Shown here piece by piece: positions 45,582 through 54,209 of a stretch of 54,409 bases of DNA. The position numbers and the translations under genes were made by a program. The DNA is from Veillonellales bacterium. Its GTDB lineage: Bacteria; Bacillota; Negativicutes; JAAYSF01. The stretch is taken from assembly GCA_039680175.1 (NCBI GenBank), contig JBDKTO010000085.1, forward strand, positions 1 to 54,409, written 5' to 3'. The stretch's first letter is position 1; each line of letters starts with the position of its first letter. The notes under the pieces are model-generated. The model saw nothing but the letters and a program-made list of their open reading frames with translations. It had not been told where the DNA came from and made no database searches.

Positions 45582-45751
45582 TTTTGTTCCTCCCTACTAT
45601 GGATTGGTAATTACAACAGACTTACGCCTGTTATCAGCCGCAATTACCTCTTATCTTTACCAATACGCGATAGAACAGAGAGAACTTGGGTAATTCTAAC
45701 TCTTTCTTTCAGATTACCGTCACAGGACGGTTTATATTTGGTATTTGACAA
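45582..45751 (-). ncRNA. Structured 5' leader of the 68-aa gene (possible cis-regulatory RNA)
   Basis: The predicted transcript starts near 45751 and has about 170 untranslated bases. It can form a perfect ACCGTC/GACGGT hairpin (45731-45716), a GGTAAT/ATTACC stem (45718-45688, overlapping the first), and a two-part hairpin at 45648-45606: outer GGTAATT/AATTACC, inner AACAGGC/GTCTGTT with GTAA loop. The overlap of the first two stems would allow alternative folds. No known riboswitch class was recognised. Confidence 0.45.
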
Positions 45752-45757
45752 TAATGT

Positions 45758-45786
45758 AGTATACCACGGAATAATCTCTTTGTCAA
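45758..45786 (-). promoter_or_regulatory. Near-consensus sigma-A promoter of the 68-aa gene
   Basis: TTGACA (45786-45781), 17 bases, TATACT (45763-45758) on the minus strand. The -35 begins only 3 bases after the cydC stop codon. Confidence 0.8.
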
Positions 45787-45789
45787 ATT

Positions 45790-47511
45790 TTAAAACACTG
45801 CTTCCTGCTGAAGCTTCCATAGAGTGTAAAACAACCCCTTCACCGCCATAAGCTGCTGGTGTGTCCCACGCTCCACCACTCTTCCCTGCTTCATAACCAG
45901 GATCTCATCCATCGTCTCCAATCCCAGCAGACGGTGAGTAATAAGGAGCGTAGTTCTTCCGGACATAGCTGTTTCCACAACCGCCATAATGCCCCGTTCC
46001 GCTCCGGCATCCAACCCGGCTGTGGGTTCGTCCAGCAGCAGCACCGGTGCTTCTTTAAGCAGAGCTCTGGCAATAGCCAGGCGCTGACGCTGGCCGCCGG
46101 AAAGCCGGTGCCCGTTTTCCCCTACCAGAGTATCATAGCCCTGAGGCAGCAGTCTGACAAAACCATCCACGCCGGAATTGACCGCGGCGGAGACAAACTC
46201 CCGTTCATCTGCCTCCGGCTTCGCCAGTAAAATATTGTCCCGAATACTGCCGTGGAAAATATGAGTCTGCTGGGGTACGACTCCAAACCGGCAGCGCAAA
46301 TCTTCCGGCTTAAACTCCCGTATGTCTATCCCATTAAAACAAATCGCCCCCTGCCGCACCGGCCGAAACCCTAACAGCAAGGAAAAAAGCGTGCTTTTAC
46401 CGGCGCCGTTATCTCCCACAATGGCCAATTTTTTCCCGACAGGCAGAGAAAAAGACACCCGATCAAGCACCGGCGTTGTTCCGTCGTAACTAAACCCCAG
46501 ATTTTTCACTTCAATAGAAAAATGCTGCGGCACAATCCCATTGCCGAAAGCTGCTGCCGGTCGTTTATCCGTTAACAAGAAAAGCCGCTTTGCCGCCTGC
46601 AGACTTGCCTGAAAATAATGAGGCACCACTGTCAGCGGCAGCACCGCTTCAAAACAGCTCTGTACTGCCAAAACCAGCACCGCCAGCTGAATTCCGCTGA
46701 CAGACCCCTGTCCCACTAATGGTATGGTAATGACCAGCAGTACCCATACGGTTAAATTCATTCCCAATCCACCGCAAGAATCCGCCAAAGCAAAATAATG
46801 GGATCTCCTTCTTCCCAGCACTGTCAGCCGGTCATTGGCAGCAGCCAGCCGTTCCCGATACAACCCGGTCCGGTCAAAGGCCGACAATTCGCTCATCCCG
46901 CCGACACAATCAATTAACAGCGTATGCAGCTGTTCTTTGGAACCGGAGATTCGCTGCTCCATTGTTTTACTGCCCGCCTGAAGCACTGCCGGCAGCAGCA
47001 GACCGGTAACGGCAAAACCGGCTGCCAGCAGCCAGGCGGCTTCCATACTGAAACCGCTGAGCCAGTACGCCATGGCAAGCAGTATCAATAAAGCGACCAT
47101 AAAGGGAGACAACACCCGCAGATAAAAAAACTGCAGCTGATCCACATCCAAGACCATCCGTTTTAACAGCTGTCCACTGTGATATTCTTCCAATCCTGCC
47201 GGTGCCAGGGGTTCCAATTGAGTATACAGCCATACCCGCAGACGGCTCAGCAGCCGAAAAGTGGCATTATGGGACAAATATCGCTCCAAGTAGCGCAAAA
47301 CAGCCCGTGACAAGCCAAACAGCCGCACTCCGGCAATAGCCGCCGACAACTCCCCGATAGACGGATGCAGCGCGGCACTGGCAAGCAAAAAAGCGGCAAC
47401 GCCCATCAGGCCAACGCCGCTGCCGACTGTCAGCACTCCAAGAGCCGCCGCCAGCAGCATTGGCGGCCAAAGCGGCAGCAGAATCGAAAACAATTGTTTC
47501 ATCGCTTTCAT
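45790..47511 (-). CDS. cydC: Thiol reductant ABC exporter subunit CydC
   Basis: The 573-aa half-transporter has about six N-terminal helices (MKQLFSILLPLWPPMLLAAA, FGLSRAVLRYLERYLSHN typical of CydC) and an ATPase domain with Walker A GDNGAGKSTLF, signature LSGGQRQRLAIARAL, Walker B VLLLDEPTAGLD and H-loop ITHRLLG. With CydD it exports cysteine/glutathione-type thiols and is required for heme insertion into cytochrome bd. Its start overlaps the cydD stop by 4 bases (ATGA). Confidence 0.96.
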   Translation of the reverse strand: MKAMKQLFSILLPLWPPMLLAAALGVLTVGSGVGLMGVAAFLLASAALHPSIGELSAAIAGVRLFGLSRAVLRYLERYLSHNATFRLLSRLRVWLYTQLEPLAPAGLEEYHSGQLLKRMVLDVDQLQFFYLRVLSPFMVALLILLAMAYWLSGFSMEAAWLLAAGFAVTGLLLPAVLQAGSKTMEQRISGSKEQLHTLLIDCVGGMSELSAFDRTGLYRERLAAANDRLTVLGRRRSHYFALADSCGGLGMNLTVWVLLVITIPLVGQGSVSGIQLAVLVLAVQSCFEAVLPLTVVPHYFQASLQAAKRLFLLTDKRPAAAFGNGIVPQHFSIEVKNLGFSYDGTTPVLDRVSFSLPVGKKLAIVGDNGAGKSTLFSLLLGFRPVRQGAICFNGIDIREFKPEDLRCRFGVVPQQTHIFHGSIRDNILLAKPEADEREFVSAAVNSGVDGFVRLLPQGYDTLVGENGHRLSGGQRQRLAIARALLKEAPVLLLDEPTAGLDAGAERGIMAVVETAMSGRTTLLITHRLLGLETMDEILVMKQGRVVERGTHQQLMAVKGLFYTLWKLQQEAVF

Positions 47512-49232
47512 ATACTAATCCCTCCCGCCGATACCATTGCGGCATAACGGCCTCCGGCTGAAACCAACTCAGCATGACTGCCCGATTCCGTCAGACAGCC
47601 GTTTTCCAAAACACAAATCCGGTCGGCGCTCCGTATAGTAACCAGCCGGTGGGCAATCATCAATACCGTCCTGCCGGCCATTAATTGTTCCAGGCTCCGG
47701 CGAATATCCATTTCCCCTTGAGGATCCAAAGCTGTTGTGGCTTCATCCAATACCAGCAGCGGCGCATCCCGCAAAAAGGCTCTGGCAAACGCCAGCCGCT
47801 GAATTTCTCCGCCGCTTAGGGGCAAACCGCCGTCGCCGATGATCGTATCAAAACCCTGAGGCAGCTGATCAATAAACTCAGCCGCCCGCGCCGCCCGCGC
47901 CGCTGTCAATACCTCATCGCTCCCCGCCGTCCGCAGGCCCAGCCTAATATTGTCCGCCACCGTACCCCGGAATACATAAGGAAACTGAGGAACAAAAGCC
48001 ACCTGCCGCAGCCAGTCTTCGGGGCGGATCTCCAGCAGCGGTATTCCGTTAACCAAGATTCTGCCGGCCGTAGGCTGAATAAACCCCAGCAGCAAGTGGG
48101 CAGCCGTCGTTTTTCCCGCCCCATTAGGGCCCACCAGCGCGACCTTCGCCCCCGGCTCCAAGCGAAAAGAAAGCTCCCGCAGAACAGGCAGCTCCTGTTG
48201 CGAATAAGAAAAGCAAACCTGCTGAAAAACAACGCTGATCTGCTGCTGACGGGACAAAGCTTTCATCCCGCCAGCCGGTCTGTCAGCCTTTTGTTCCAGC
48301 AGCCGGAAAATATCCTCAGCCGCTGCCTTTCCCGCCATACCGGCATGAAAGTGGTTTCCCAGCAGCCGGATGGGCAAATAAAATTCCGGCGCCAGCAGCA
48401 GCAGAAAAAAAGCCTGAACAAATTCCAACCTGCCATACAGCAGCTTCAAGCCCACAGTCACCGCCACCAGAGCAATACTCATTGTCGATAACAGTTCCAG
48501 CACCATACCGGAAAGGAAAGCAATGCGCAGCACTCCCAAAGTCGTATCCCGGAACCGGTCGCTAACCCGGGCAATCACCTGAATCTGTTCCAAGCTGCGG
48601 CCAAACAGCTTCAGTGTCGTCAGCCCTTGCACTACATCGAGAAAATGAGCGTTCAGCCGGGACAGCGTCTGCCACTGCCGCTGATTCTTCCCAGCGGCGG
48701 CTTTGCCGATCAAAATCATAAACAGCGGAATCAGCGGCGCCGACAGCAGCAGCAGCAGCCCGCTGGAAAGGTCCACCGGAAACGCTGCCGTCAAAATAAT
48801 AACCGGAACCACTACCGCTGTTGCCAGCTGGGGAAAATAACGGGCAAAATAGGGTTCTAAATTATCCACCCCCTGGGTCAGCAAATTCACCAGCTTCCCC
48901 GTTTCCACCGCTGCCAGCCGTACCGGTCCCAACGCAAACATCTGCTGCACCAGCCGCTGCCGGATATCATCCTGTACCGCCGCGGCAAGGGAATGGGACA
49001 GAACCCCGGCCGCCCACGCCACTGCCCCCCGCAGCAGAATGACGCCCAGCAATCCCTGCAGCCAGGGCCAGACCGCATCCAAGGCCATTCCCGCCAAAAA
49101 GACCCCATTTATAATCTTTGCCAGAAAATCAGCCTGCAAAACAGCCAGCACTCCGCCGGCTGCACCAAGGCCCAGCACCGTCGGTAAATTTTTCTTGTCT
49201 CTGAGCAGGCCCAGCAGTCTTTTATCAATCAT
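47508..49232 (-). CDS. cydD: Thiol reductant ABC exporter subunit CydD
   Basis: The 574-aa partner of CydC has a membrane domain with LAAVETGKLVNLLTQGVDNL and YFARYFPQLATAVVVPVIIL, and an ATPase domain with Walker A GPNGAGKTTAAHLL, signature LSGGEIQRLAFARA, Walker B LLVLDEATTALD and IAHRLVTIR. It follows cydB after a 72-base gap containing a GC-rich hairpin, in the order cydA-cydB-cydD-cydC usual for Bacillota. Confidence 0.96.
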   Translation of the reverse strand: MIDKRLLGLLRDKKNLPTVLGLGAAGGVLAVLQADFLAKIINGVFLAGMALDAVWPWLQGLLGVILLRGAVAWAAGVLSHSLAAAVQDDIRQRLVQQMFALGPVRLAAVETGKLVNLLTQGVDNLEPYFARYFPQLATAVVVPVIILTAAFPVDLSSGLLLLLSAPLIPLFMILIGKAAAGKNQRQWQTLSRLNAHFLDVVQGLTTLKLFGRSLEQIQVIARVSDRFRDTTLGVLRIAFLSGMVLELLSTMSIALVAVTVGLKLLYGRLEFVQAFFLLLLAPEFYLPIRLLGNHFHAGMAGKAAAEDIFRLLEQKADRPAGGMKALSRQQQISVVFQQVCFSYSQQELPVLRELSFRLEPGAKVALVGPNGAGKTTAAHLLLGFIQPTAGRILVNGIPLLEIRPEDWLRQVAFVPQFPYVFRGTVADNIRLGLRTAGSDEVLTAARAARAAEFIDQLPQGFDTIIGDGGLPLSGGEIQRLAFARAFLRDAPLLVLDEATTALDPQGEMDIRRSLEQLMAGRTVLMIAHRLVTIRSADRICVLENGCLTESGSHAELVSAGGRYAAMVSAGGISI

Positions 49233-49253
49233 AAACTCCTCCCTGAACTGGGA

Positions 49254-49278
49254 ACGGGGTGAGCAAAGCCCACCCCGT
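49254..49278 (-). promoter_or_regulatory. Stem-loop between cydB and cydD
   Basis: ACGGGGTGGGC pairs with GCTCACCCCGT (one G-U, loop TTT) without a T run. It may protect the cydAB part of the message or attenuate cydDC. Confidence 0.5.
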
Positions 49279-49304
49279 AACCGGTTGAAACGTGAATCCG
49301 GCTG

Positions 49305-50312
49305 CTAGTATTCCAAATCTTTGGCAGTAACCCGTTTACGGAACACCCAATAAGTCCAGCCCTGATAAAGAAGAATGACCGGAACCAGAATCAGTGCGGC
49401 TATCGTCATGATTTTTAAAGTATACGGAGTAGAAGCAGCATTGTAAATAGTCAGGCTCCACTCCGGATTCAAACTGGATACCATCAGCCGGGGAAACAAG
49501 CCCCAGAAAAAGGCAGCCGTTGTCAAAGCCACCGATAAACTGTTTAAGACGAACGCCAGACCAAACCGGCGCCCATACACGAAACAATAAGCAAAGACAA
49601 AAGCCAGAACAGCCGCCAATAAACTGACTGCAGCGCCGCTGTTTCTAAACAAGCCGGTATTCGTATATGTCAGTCCCACCAGTCCCAAAAATACGACAGC
49701 GGCAGCCACGCCAACCGCCAGCGCTATTTTGCGGGCCCGTTCCATCAAATTCCCCTTCTCCACCTTCAAGGTCAGAAATAGGGAGCCATGGAACGTAAAC
49801 ACCAGTAAAAACGCCAGACCACCCACAACGGTATATAAACTGAGCAAGTCAAAGAAAGTTCCCACATACTGCATTTTATCATTAATAGGGACCCCTTGGA
49901 TTAAATTAGTCACTGCAACACCCCAAAGGAGAGCCGGCAGAAAGCTGCCGATAAAAATCATCCCATCCCAGGTTGATCGCCAGCCCGGGCTTTCATCCCT
50001 GCTGCGAAATTCGAAAGCCGCCCCCCGTACAATCAAGCCCAGCAGCAGCAAAAACAAAGCAAGATAAAAACCGCTGAATAACGTGGCATATGCCGAGGGA
50101 AAAGCGGCAAACAACGCACCGCCGGCCGTAATCATCCAGACTTCATTGCCGTCCCAGACCGGCCCGATGGTTTGAATCAGCATTCGCCGTTCCGTATCAT
50201 TTTTTCCTAAAAAGGGCAGCAGAATTCCTACGCCATAGTCAAACCCCTCCAGAAAGAAAAACCCGACAAACAGAACCGTTATCAGAATAAACCATAGGAC
50301 ATTCAGCTCCAT
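49305..50312 (-). CDS. cydB: Cytochrome bd ubiquinol oxidase subunit II
   Basis: The 335-aa protein has eight to nine transmembrane helices, with the conserved EGFDYGVGILLPFLGKN, IGPVWDGNEVWMITAGGALF and YRGAAFEF-like segment RGAAFEFRSRDESPGWR. It supports heme binding and assembly of the quinol oxidase encoded with cydA. The ATG overlaps the cydA end by 10 bases, indicating translational coupling. In an anaerobe the complex most likely removes oxygen at low tension. Confidence 0.97.
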   Translation of the reverse strand: MELNVLWFILITVLFVGFFFLEGFDYGVGILLPFLGKNDTERRMLIQTIGPVWDGNEVWMITAGGALFAAFPSAYATLFSGFYLALFLLLLGLIVRGAAFEFRSRDESPGWRSTWDGMIFIGSFLPALLWGVAVTNLIQGVPINDKMQYVGTFFDLLSLYTVVGGLAFLLVFTFHGSLFLTLKVEKGNLMERARKIALAVGVAAAVVFLGLVGLTYTNTGLFRNSGAAVSLLAAVLAFVFAYCFVYGRRFGLAFVLNSLSVALTTAAFFWGLFPRLMVSSLNPEWSLTIYNAASTPYTLKIMTIAALILVPVILLYQGWTYWVFRKRVTAKDLEY

Positions 50313-51694
50313 AATGCCGCCTCCTTCGTCGCCTTAGATTGCTGCTGCTCCCGGCCATGACCGATGTCAGGTCCCTGCAGAATAATCTTCCGCCCCAAAT
50401 ACACCGCCGACAACGCCAGCACACCATAAACCAAGGTAAAGCCAATCAGCGAGATCCAAATACTGGGCGCCGGCACACCGGGAGAAACCGCCTGCTCCAC
50501 CCGCTGCAGTCCGTAAACGATCCAGGGCTGCCGCCCTATTTCCGTCACAAACCAGCCCGTAGAATTGGCAATATAGGGAACCGGCAGCGTCCACAAGGCT
50601 GCCCATAAAAACCAGCGCTGAGATTCAAGGCGCCCGGTAAGCAGCAATAAAACACCGAGCGCGGCAAGCAGCACCAGCCAGCCGCCGGTTAAAAACATGA
50701 TATGAAAACTCCAAAACAACGGCGTCACCTGAGGAATATAATTGCCCGGCCCAAATTCAGCCGTGTATTCTGCCTGCAGATTATTAATACCCTTCACCTC
50801 GCCGGTAAAAGAATTATGTACCATGAAGCTGAGCGCTCCCGGAATACTGATTTCGCTGCTGTTCAGCCGTTTTTCTTCATCAATGGAAGCATATAGAGCC
50901 AGCGGCGCCGATGAATCCGTTTCCCACAGCGCCTCCACGGCAGCCAGTTTCATCGGCTGAACCTTAGCAATATTTTGCGCCTGTAAATGTCCTGTCCCTC
51001 CAGCCAGCACCGCCCCGAGCAGCATACAAACAACTCCCAACCGAAACGACGGCAGGAAATATTCCCGATAGCTTTCCTTTAACAAGTAATACGCACTGAT
51101 CGCCGTAACAAAAACGCCGGCTGTTGTCAGCGCGGAAAAAAAAGTGTGAGAATACTGAAACGCCACATAAGGATTGGTAACAAGTGCGGTAAAATCAATC
51201 ATTTCCGCCCGGCCGTTCCGCAAAACATACCCTACCGGCGACTGCATGAACGAATTGGCGACCAGAATCCAGAAAGCCGATAAATTGCTGGCCAGCGCCA
51301 CGATCCAGATAGTTGCGGCGTGCAGCCGTTTCGGCAGACGCTCCCAGCCGAAGATCCACAACCCTAAAAAAGTCGACTCCAGAAAAAATGCCGTTAATGC
51401 TTCCATTGCCAAAGGAGCGCCAAAAATATCCCCCATAAAGCGGGAATATTCCGACCAGTTCATCCCGAAATGGAACTCCTGGACAATACCGGTTACCACG
51501 CCTAAGGCAAAATTAATTAAAAACAGCTTCCCCCAAAATTGAGTCATCTTTTTGTACCGTTGATTACCGGTCCGGACATAGATTGTCTCCATAATAGCCA
51601 GCAGGATGGACAAACCCAGAGTCAACGGTACAAATAAGAAATGATAGGTGGTAGTAATGCCAAATTGCCAGCGTGCCAATAACAATTCTGTCAT
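50303..51694 (-). CDS. cydA: Cytochrome bd ubiquinol oxidase subunit I
   Basis: The 463-aa subunit carries the hemes b558, b595 and d. His 18 in TTTYHFLFVPLTLG is the proximal ligand of the b595 site, and QYSHTFFSALTTAG (His near 182) supplies the b558 ligand. The signature GRQPW is near residue 388. The quinol-binding Q-loop region is short compared with the 522-aa E. coli protein, as is usual in Bacillota. It is first of cydABDC, behind a near-consensus promoter and a palindrome. Confidence 0.97.
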   Translation of the reverse strand: MTELLLARWQFGITTTYHFLFVPLTLGLSILLAIMETIYVRTGNQRYKKMTQFWGKLFLINFALGVVTGIVQEFHFGMNWSEYSRFMGDIFGAPLAMEALTAFFLESTFLGLWIFGWERLPKRLHAATIWIVALASNLSAFWILVANSFMQSPVGYVLRNGRAEMIDFTALVTNPYVAFQYSHTFFSALTTAGVFVTAISAYYLLKESYREYFLPSFRLGVVCMLLGAVLAGGTGHLQAQNIAKVQPMKLAAVEALWETDSSAPLALYASIDEEKRLNSSEISIPGALSFMVHNSFTGEVKGINNLQAEYTAEFGPGNYIPQVTPLFWSFHIMFLTGGWLVLLAALGVLLLLTGRLESQRWFLWAALWTLPVPYIANSTGWFVTEIGRQPWIVYGLQRVEQAVSPGVPAPSIWISLIGFTLVYGVLALSAVYLGRKIILQGPDIGHGREQQQSKATKEAALWS

Positions 51695-51729
51695 CCGCTT
51701 ACTCTCCCTTCGCGTTAATTAGTATTTTT

Positions 51730-51758
51730 TAGCTATGGATATTTCTTATCCATAGCTA
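51730..51758. promoter_or_regulatory. Palindrome at the cyd transcription start (candidate operator)
   Basis: A perfect 12-bp inverted repeat (TAGCTATGGATA, loop TTTCT, exact complement) overlaps the predicted +1 of the cyd operon. It lacks a T run in either direction, so a repressor site is more likely than a terminator. It does not look like the usual Rex (TTGTGA-TCACAA) motif. Confidence 0.6.
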
Positions 51759-51759
51759 A

Positions 51760-51789
51760 ATTGTACTATCTACTATCTTGTTTTGTCAA
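51760..51789 (-). promoter_or_regulatory. Promoter of cydABDC
   Basis: TTGACA (51789-51784), 18 bases, TACAAT (51765-51760) on the minus strand, about 60 bases before the cydA start. Confidence 0.8.
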
Positions 51790-51860
51790 TTCATTTTTGG
51801 CCTGCTGTTCTTTTATCCGCATAAAAAGAAGCTTGCTGAATTTGCTGTTGACCCACAATA

Positions 51861-51894
51861 AAAACATCCCGCGTGACCTTTTTATCCGCAGGAT
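51861..51894 (-). terminator. Terminator of the two small membrane-protein genes
   Basis: GCATCCTGCG pairs with CGCGGGATG (one mismatch) and TTTTTATTG follows on the minus strand, about 40 bases after the stop at 51934. Confidence 0.7.
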
Positions 51895-51933
51895 GCTTTT
51901 CCTTAACTTGATATAAACGTTAAACCGTTGTCA

Positions 51934-52215
51934 TTATAACGAATTAGAACCTAGCACAAACAGCAGCAAATAACTGATTATACCGATACTGCCAAGCATA
52001 AGAAAAGCCACCGCTAACCCCTGCCATTTGCAGGGAACCCCAAAGCAGCAGGCTTCACCCAAAATTCCCCGTCTGGTAAAAAATGAATTTCGCTGCCGTT
52101 TTTTAAACCACTGAGTCTTCCGCTCTTCGCCAATGATTTTAGAAGTGATAAAAGTAATGAGTAAAACAATGAAAAACAATAAAATAATTCTTGCTGCCTG
52201 TTCCGCTTCACTCAT
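51934..52215 (-). CDS. Small membrane protein of unknown function (93 aa)
   Basis: Two hydrophobic helices (ARIILLFFIVLLITFITSKI, about 8-27; GLAVAFLMLGSIGIISYLLL, about 66-85) flank a basic loop with a CCFGVPC cysteine cluster (about 56-62). ATG 52215 has GAGGTG 7 bases upstream, and the gene lies 11 bases after its neighbour, so the two form an operon. No family was recognised. The loop cysteines might bind metal or be redox-active, but that is speculation. Confidence 0.75.
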   Translation of the reverse strand: MSEAEQAARIILLFFIVLLITFITSKIIGEERKTQWFKKRQRNSFFTRRGILGEACCFGVPCKWQGLAVAFLMLGSIGIISYLLLFVLGSNSL

Positions 52216-52226
52216 CAGCCATCACC

Positions 52227-52724
52227 TCACTGATTTGCTGTCTCCCTGTATTTACCCGGAAGCAGCCTGCTGAGTTCATCCATAAAACAATCCTGCACCT
52301 TAATCAGCACGGCCTGCCGCTCTCCCTTGCAATGAAAAACAATAATCCTGATGAGATTGCCGTCGCCGGAAGAATAGCGGTACACATAACGTTTTATCCC
52401 GTTACGGTTAAATAACTTTTTTACATATTGATCGGAGTAACTCTCCACCGAATTCAAGTCTACTGTAAAAGTGCGGGAAAGCCAGAGAAAATGACTGCGA
52501 ATCACCAGCTGCTGTTTTGTCAGGCTGTAGGTGTAACGGATCGCATAGCGCCAGAGCAGCAGGCCGATAAAACAAACAATATACCCAATTCCCAAAAGAC
52601 TTGGCCTGCCTGTCCAAACGGAGTGCAGTTCTTCGCCCAGCCACACTGCCAGCACGGCGGCAGCCAGCCAAAGCCAGATCAGTTTGCTGCTGTTATAGTG
52701 TGATCGTTCACGATATATTTCCAT
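52227..52724 (-). CDS. Membrane protein with bacterial-PH-like domain (165 aa), function unknown
   Basis: Two N-terminal helices (LIWLWLAAAVLAVWLGEEL, about 15-33; LGIGYIVCFIGLLLWRYA, about 44-61) are followed by a soluble part. Its pattern TYSLTKQQLVIRSHFLWL, TFTVDLNSVESYSDQYV and LIRIIVFHCKGERQAVLIKV resembles bacterial PH (YdbS/YcxB-like) domains. That assignment is moderate. ATG 52724 follows GGAGG. It is first of a two-gene unit, separated from the DASS transporter by a hairpin-bearing spacer. Confidence 0.75.
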   Translation of the reverse strand: MEIYRERSHYNSSKLIWLWLAAAVLAVWLGEELHSVWTGRPSLLGIGYIVCFIGLLLWRYAIRYTYSLTKQQLVIRSHFLWLSRTFTVDLNSVESYSDQYVKKLFNRNGIKRYVYRYSSGDGNLIRIIVFHCKGERQAVLIKVQDCFMDELSRLLPGKYRETANQ

Positions 52725-52762
52725 CTGTCCTCCACTTTTGGCTGTGGAATGCGCTAAACCAA

Positions 52763-52787
52763 GGGGGCAGCATGATCATCTGCCCCC
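52763..52787. terminator. GC-rich hairpin downstream of the DASS transporter
   Basis: GGGGGCAG pairs with CTGCCCCC (loop 9). It sits about 86 bases after the transporter stop, with only TTGGTTTAG following on the minus strand, so it would be a weak terminator. Confidence 0.45.
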
Positions 52788-52872
52788 GGAATAGCCCTGC
52801 AGCCGTATCCCATCAGTGATTTCAGCATGGCCGGCATGATACTCTGATACTGGCCGCTACTAATTTTATTTG

Positions 52873-54168
52873 CTATTTGGGGAAAAACGGCCATACAATC
52901 GGAATAATAACCAGGGACAACACAAAGCAAACTACTGTCAGTCCGCTTCCCGCTTTGACATAATCCATAAACTTATATCGTCCGGGTCCCAGTACCAGCG
53001 TATTGGGCGGAGTTCCCACCGGCGTTATAAAAGCACAGGAAGCAGCGACGGCAATGGCCATCAGCACGGCATAAGGACTGGCGCCAAGACTTTGGGCAAT
53101 AGATATGCCAATGGGCGCCAGCAATGCGGCAGAGGCTGTATTGGACATAAACTGGGTCAAACCGCCTGACAGTAAGAAGAGCACCGCGGTCACCATCAGC
53201 GGATGGGGATGGCCGCCCAGCAAACTTACAACCTGATCGGCTATCAGTTTGCCCGCCCCGCTTTGATCCAACGCCGTTGCTATCGGCATCATGCCGGCGA
53301 ACAGAAAAATAGTTACCCAGTCTATGCCGGAATAAGCCTGGTCTGCAGTCAGGCATTTCGTCAGGATCAAAATAATCGCACCAATTACAGCCGCCACTTC
53401 CAATGGCAGCTGCGGTAAATCAAGCGCCATGACAATAACGACTCCAATCAGCGTTGCCCCGGTGATCCACATTTTCTTTGAATCACTGCCGGCAGCTGCC
53501 GCTGTCTGGCTGGCTGCGATAGGCGCGGCATCTGCCGCTGAATCCTGCGGCGTCAGCTGCTCTTTCGGCAGAAAATATTTTCCGGCAAACATCATATAAG
53601 CAATCCCCGCTATTGTAAGGGGAATGCCGATCCAGGCAAATTCAAAAAAGCCGAACGGCTGAAAACCTGCAGCCTTTAAAGTCCCTGCGGCGATAATGTT
53701 AGGCGGCGTCCCCACAAGGGTAATCATACCGCCCAGACCGGCTCCATACGCCAGCGGCATCAACTGGCGGGAAGCCGGCATCCTCGCAACTGAACAAATA
53801 CCGATAATGACAGGCATTAAAGCCGCCGTGGCGCCTGTGTTGGATGATACCGATGAAATCAAGGCGGCAATCAGCATCGTACCGAACATCAAACTGTTTT
53901 CCCCGGTTCCGGCTAAGCGGACAATCGCCGCGCCCAGTTTTTGCGCCAGTCCGGTATGAAACATGGCCGCACCGATGACAAACATGCCGGCAAACAGAAC
54001 GACTGTGGAATTGGATAAGCCGGAAAATACAACCTTCATCGGAATAATGCCCAGAATGCCGAGAGCTATGGCGCCGCCCATTGCCGTAATTTCCAGCGGA
54101 ATAATTTCCGTAACAAACAATAACGCGACTACTCCCAATACCAAAAGTGTAATCAGAGCTGGAGACAC
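52873..54168 (-). CDS. DASS-family (SLC13) divalent anion:Na+ symporter
   Basis: The 431-aa protein has about 11 helices and two inverted repeats, each with an SNT substrate/sodium motif: SVSSNTGATAALMPVI in the first half and FMSNTASAALLAPIG in the second. VGTPPN loops recur (LVGTPPNIIAAG and VGTPPNTLVLG). Members import succinate, malate or related dicarboxylates with Na+, or exchange them; sulfate is less likely. GTG 54168 follows AAGGAGG. It lies 41 bases after the decarboxylase beta-subunit gene, suggesting one C4-dicarboxylate utilisation operon. Confidence 0.93.
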   Translation of the reverse strand: MSPALITLLVLGVVALLFVTEIIPLEITAMGGAIALGILGIIPMKVVFSGLSNSTVVLFAGMFVIGAAMFHTGLAQKLGAAIVRLAGTGENSLMFGTMLIAALISSVSSNTGATAALMPVIIGICSVARMPASRQLMPLAYGAGLGGMITLVGTPPNIIAAGTLKAAGFQPFGFFEFAWIGIPLTIAGIAYMMFAGKYFLPKEQLTPQDSAADAAPIAASQTAAAAGSDSKKMWITGATLIGVVIVMALDLPQLPLEVAAVIGAIILILTKCLTADQAYSGIDWVTIFLFAGMMPIATALDQSGAGKLIADQVVSLLGGHPHPLMVTAVLFLLSGGLTQFMSNTASAALLAPIGISIAQSLGASPYAVLMAIAVAASCAFITPVGTPPNTLVLGPGRYKFMDYVKAGSGLTVVCFVLSLVIIPIVWPFFPK

Positions 54169-54209
54169 GTTTCTTCCTCCTTTTATCGGTTAATTTCCAC
54201 CGGCAGTTA

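Noticed and set aside
45582-45751. Leader of the 68-aa gene as a known c-di-GMP, manganese or T-box riboswitch
   Set aside because: None of the conserved cores of those classes could be found, and there is no terminator hairpin with a T run.
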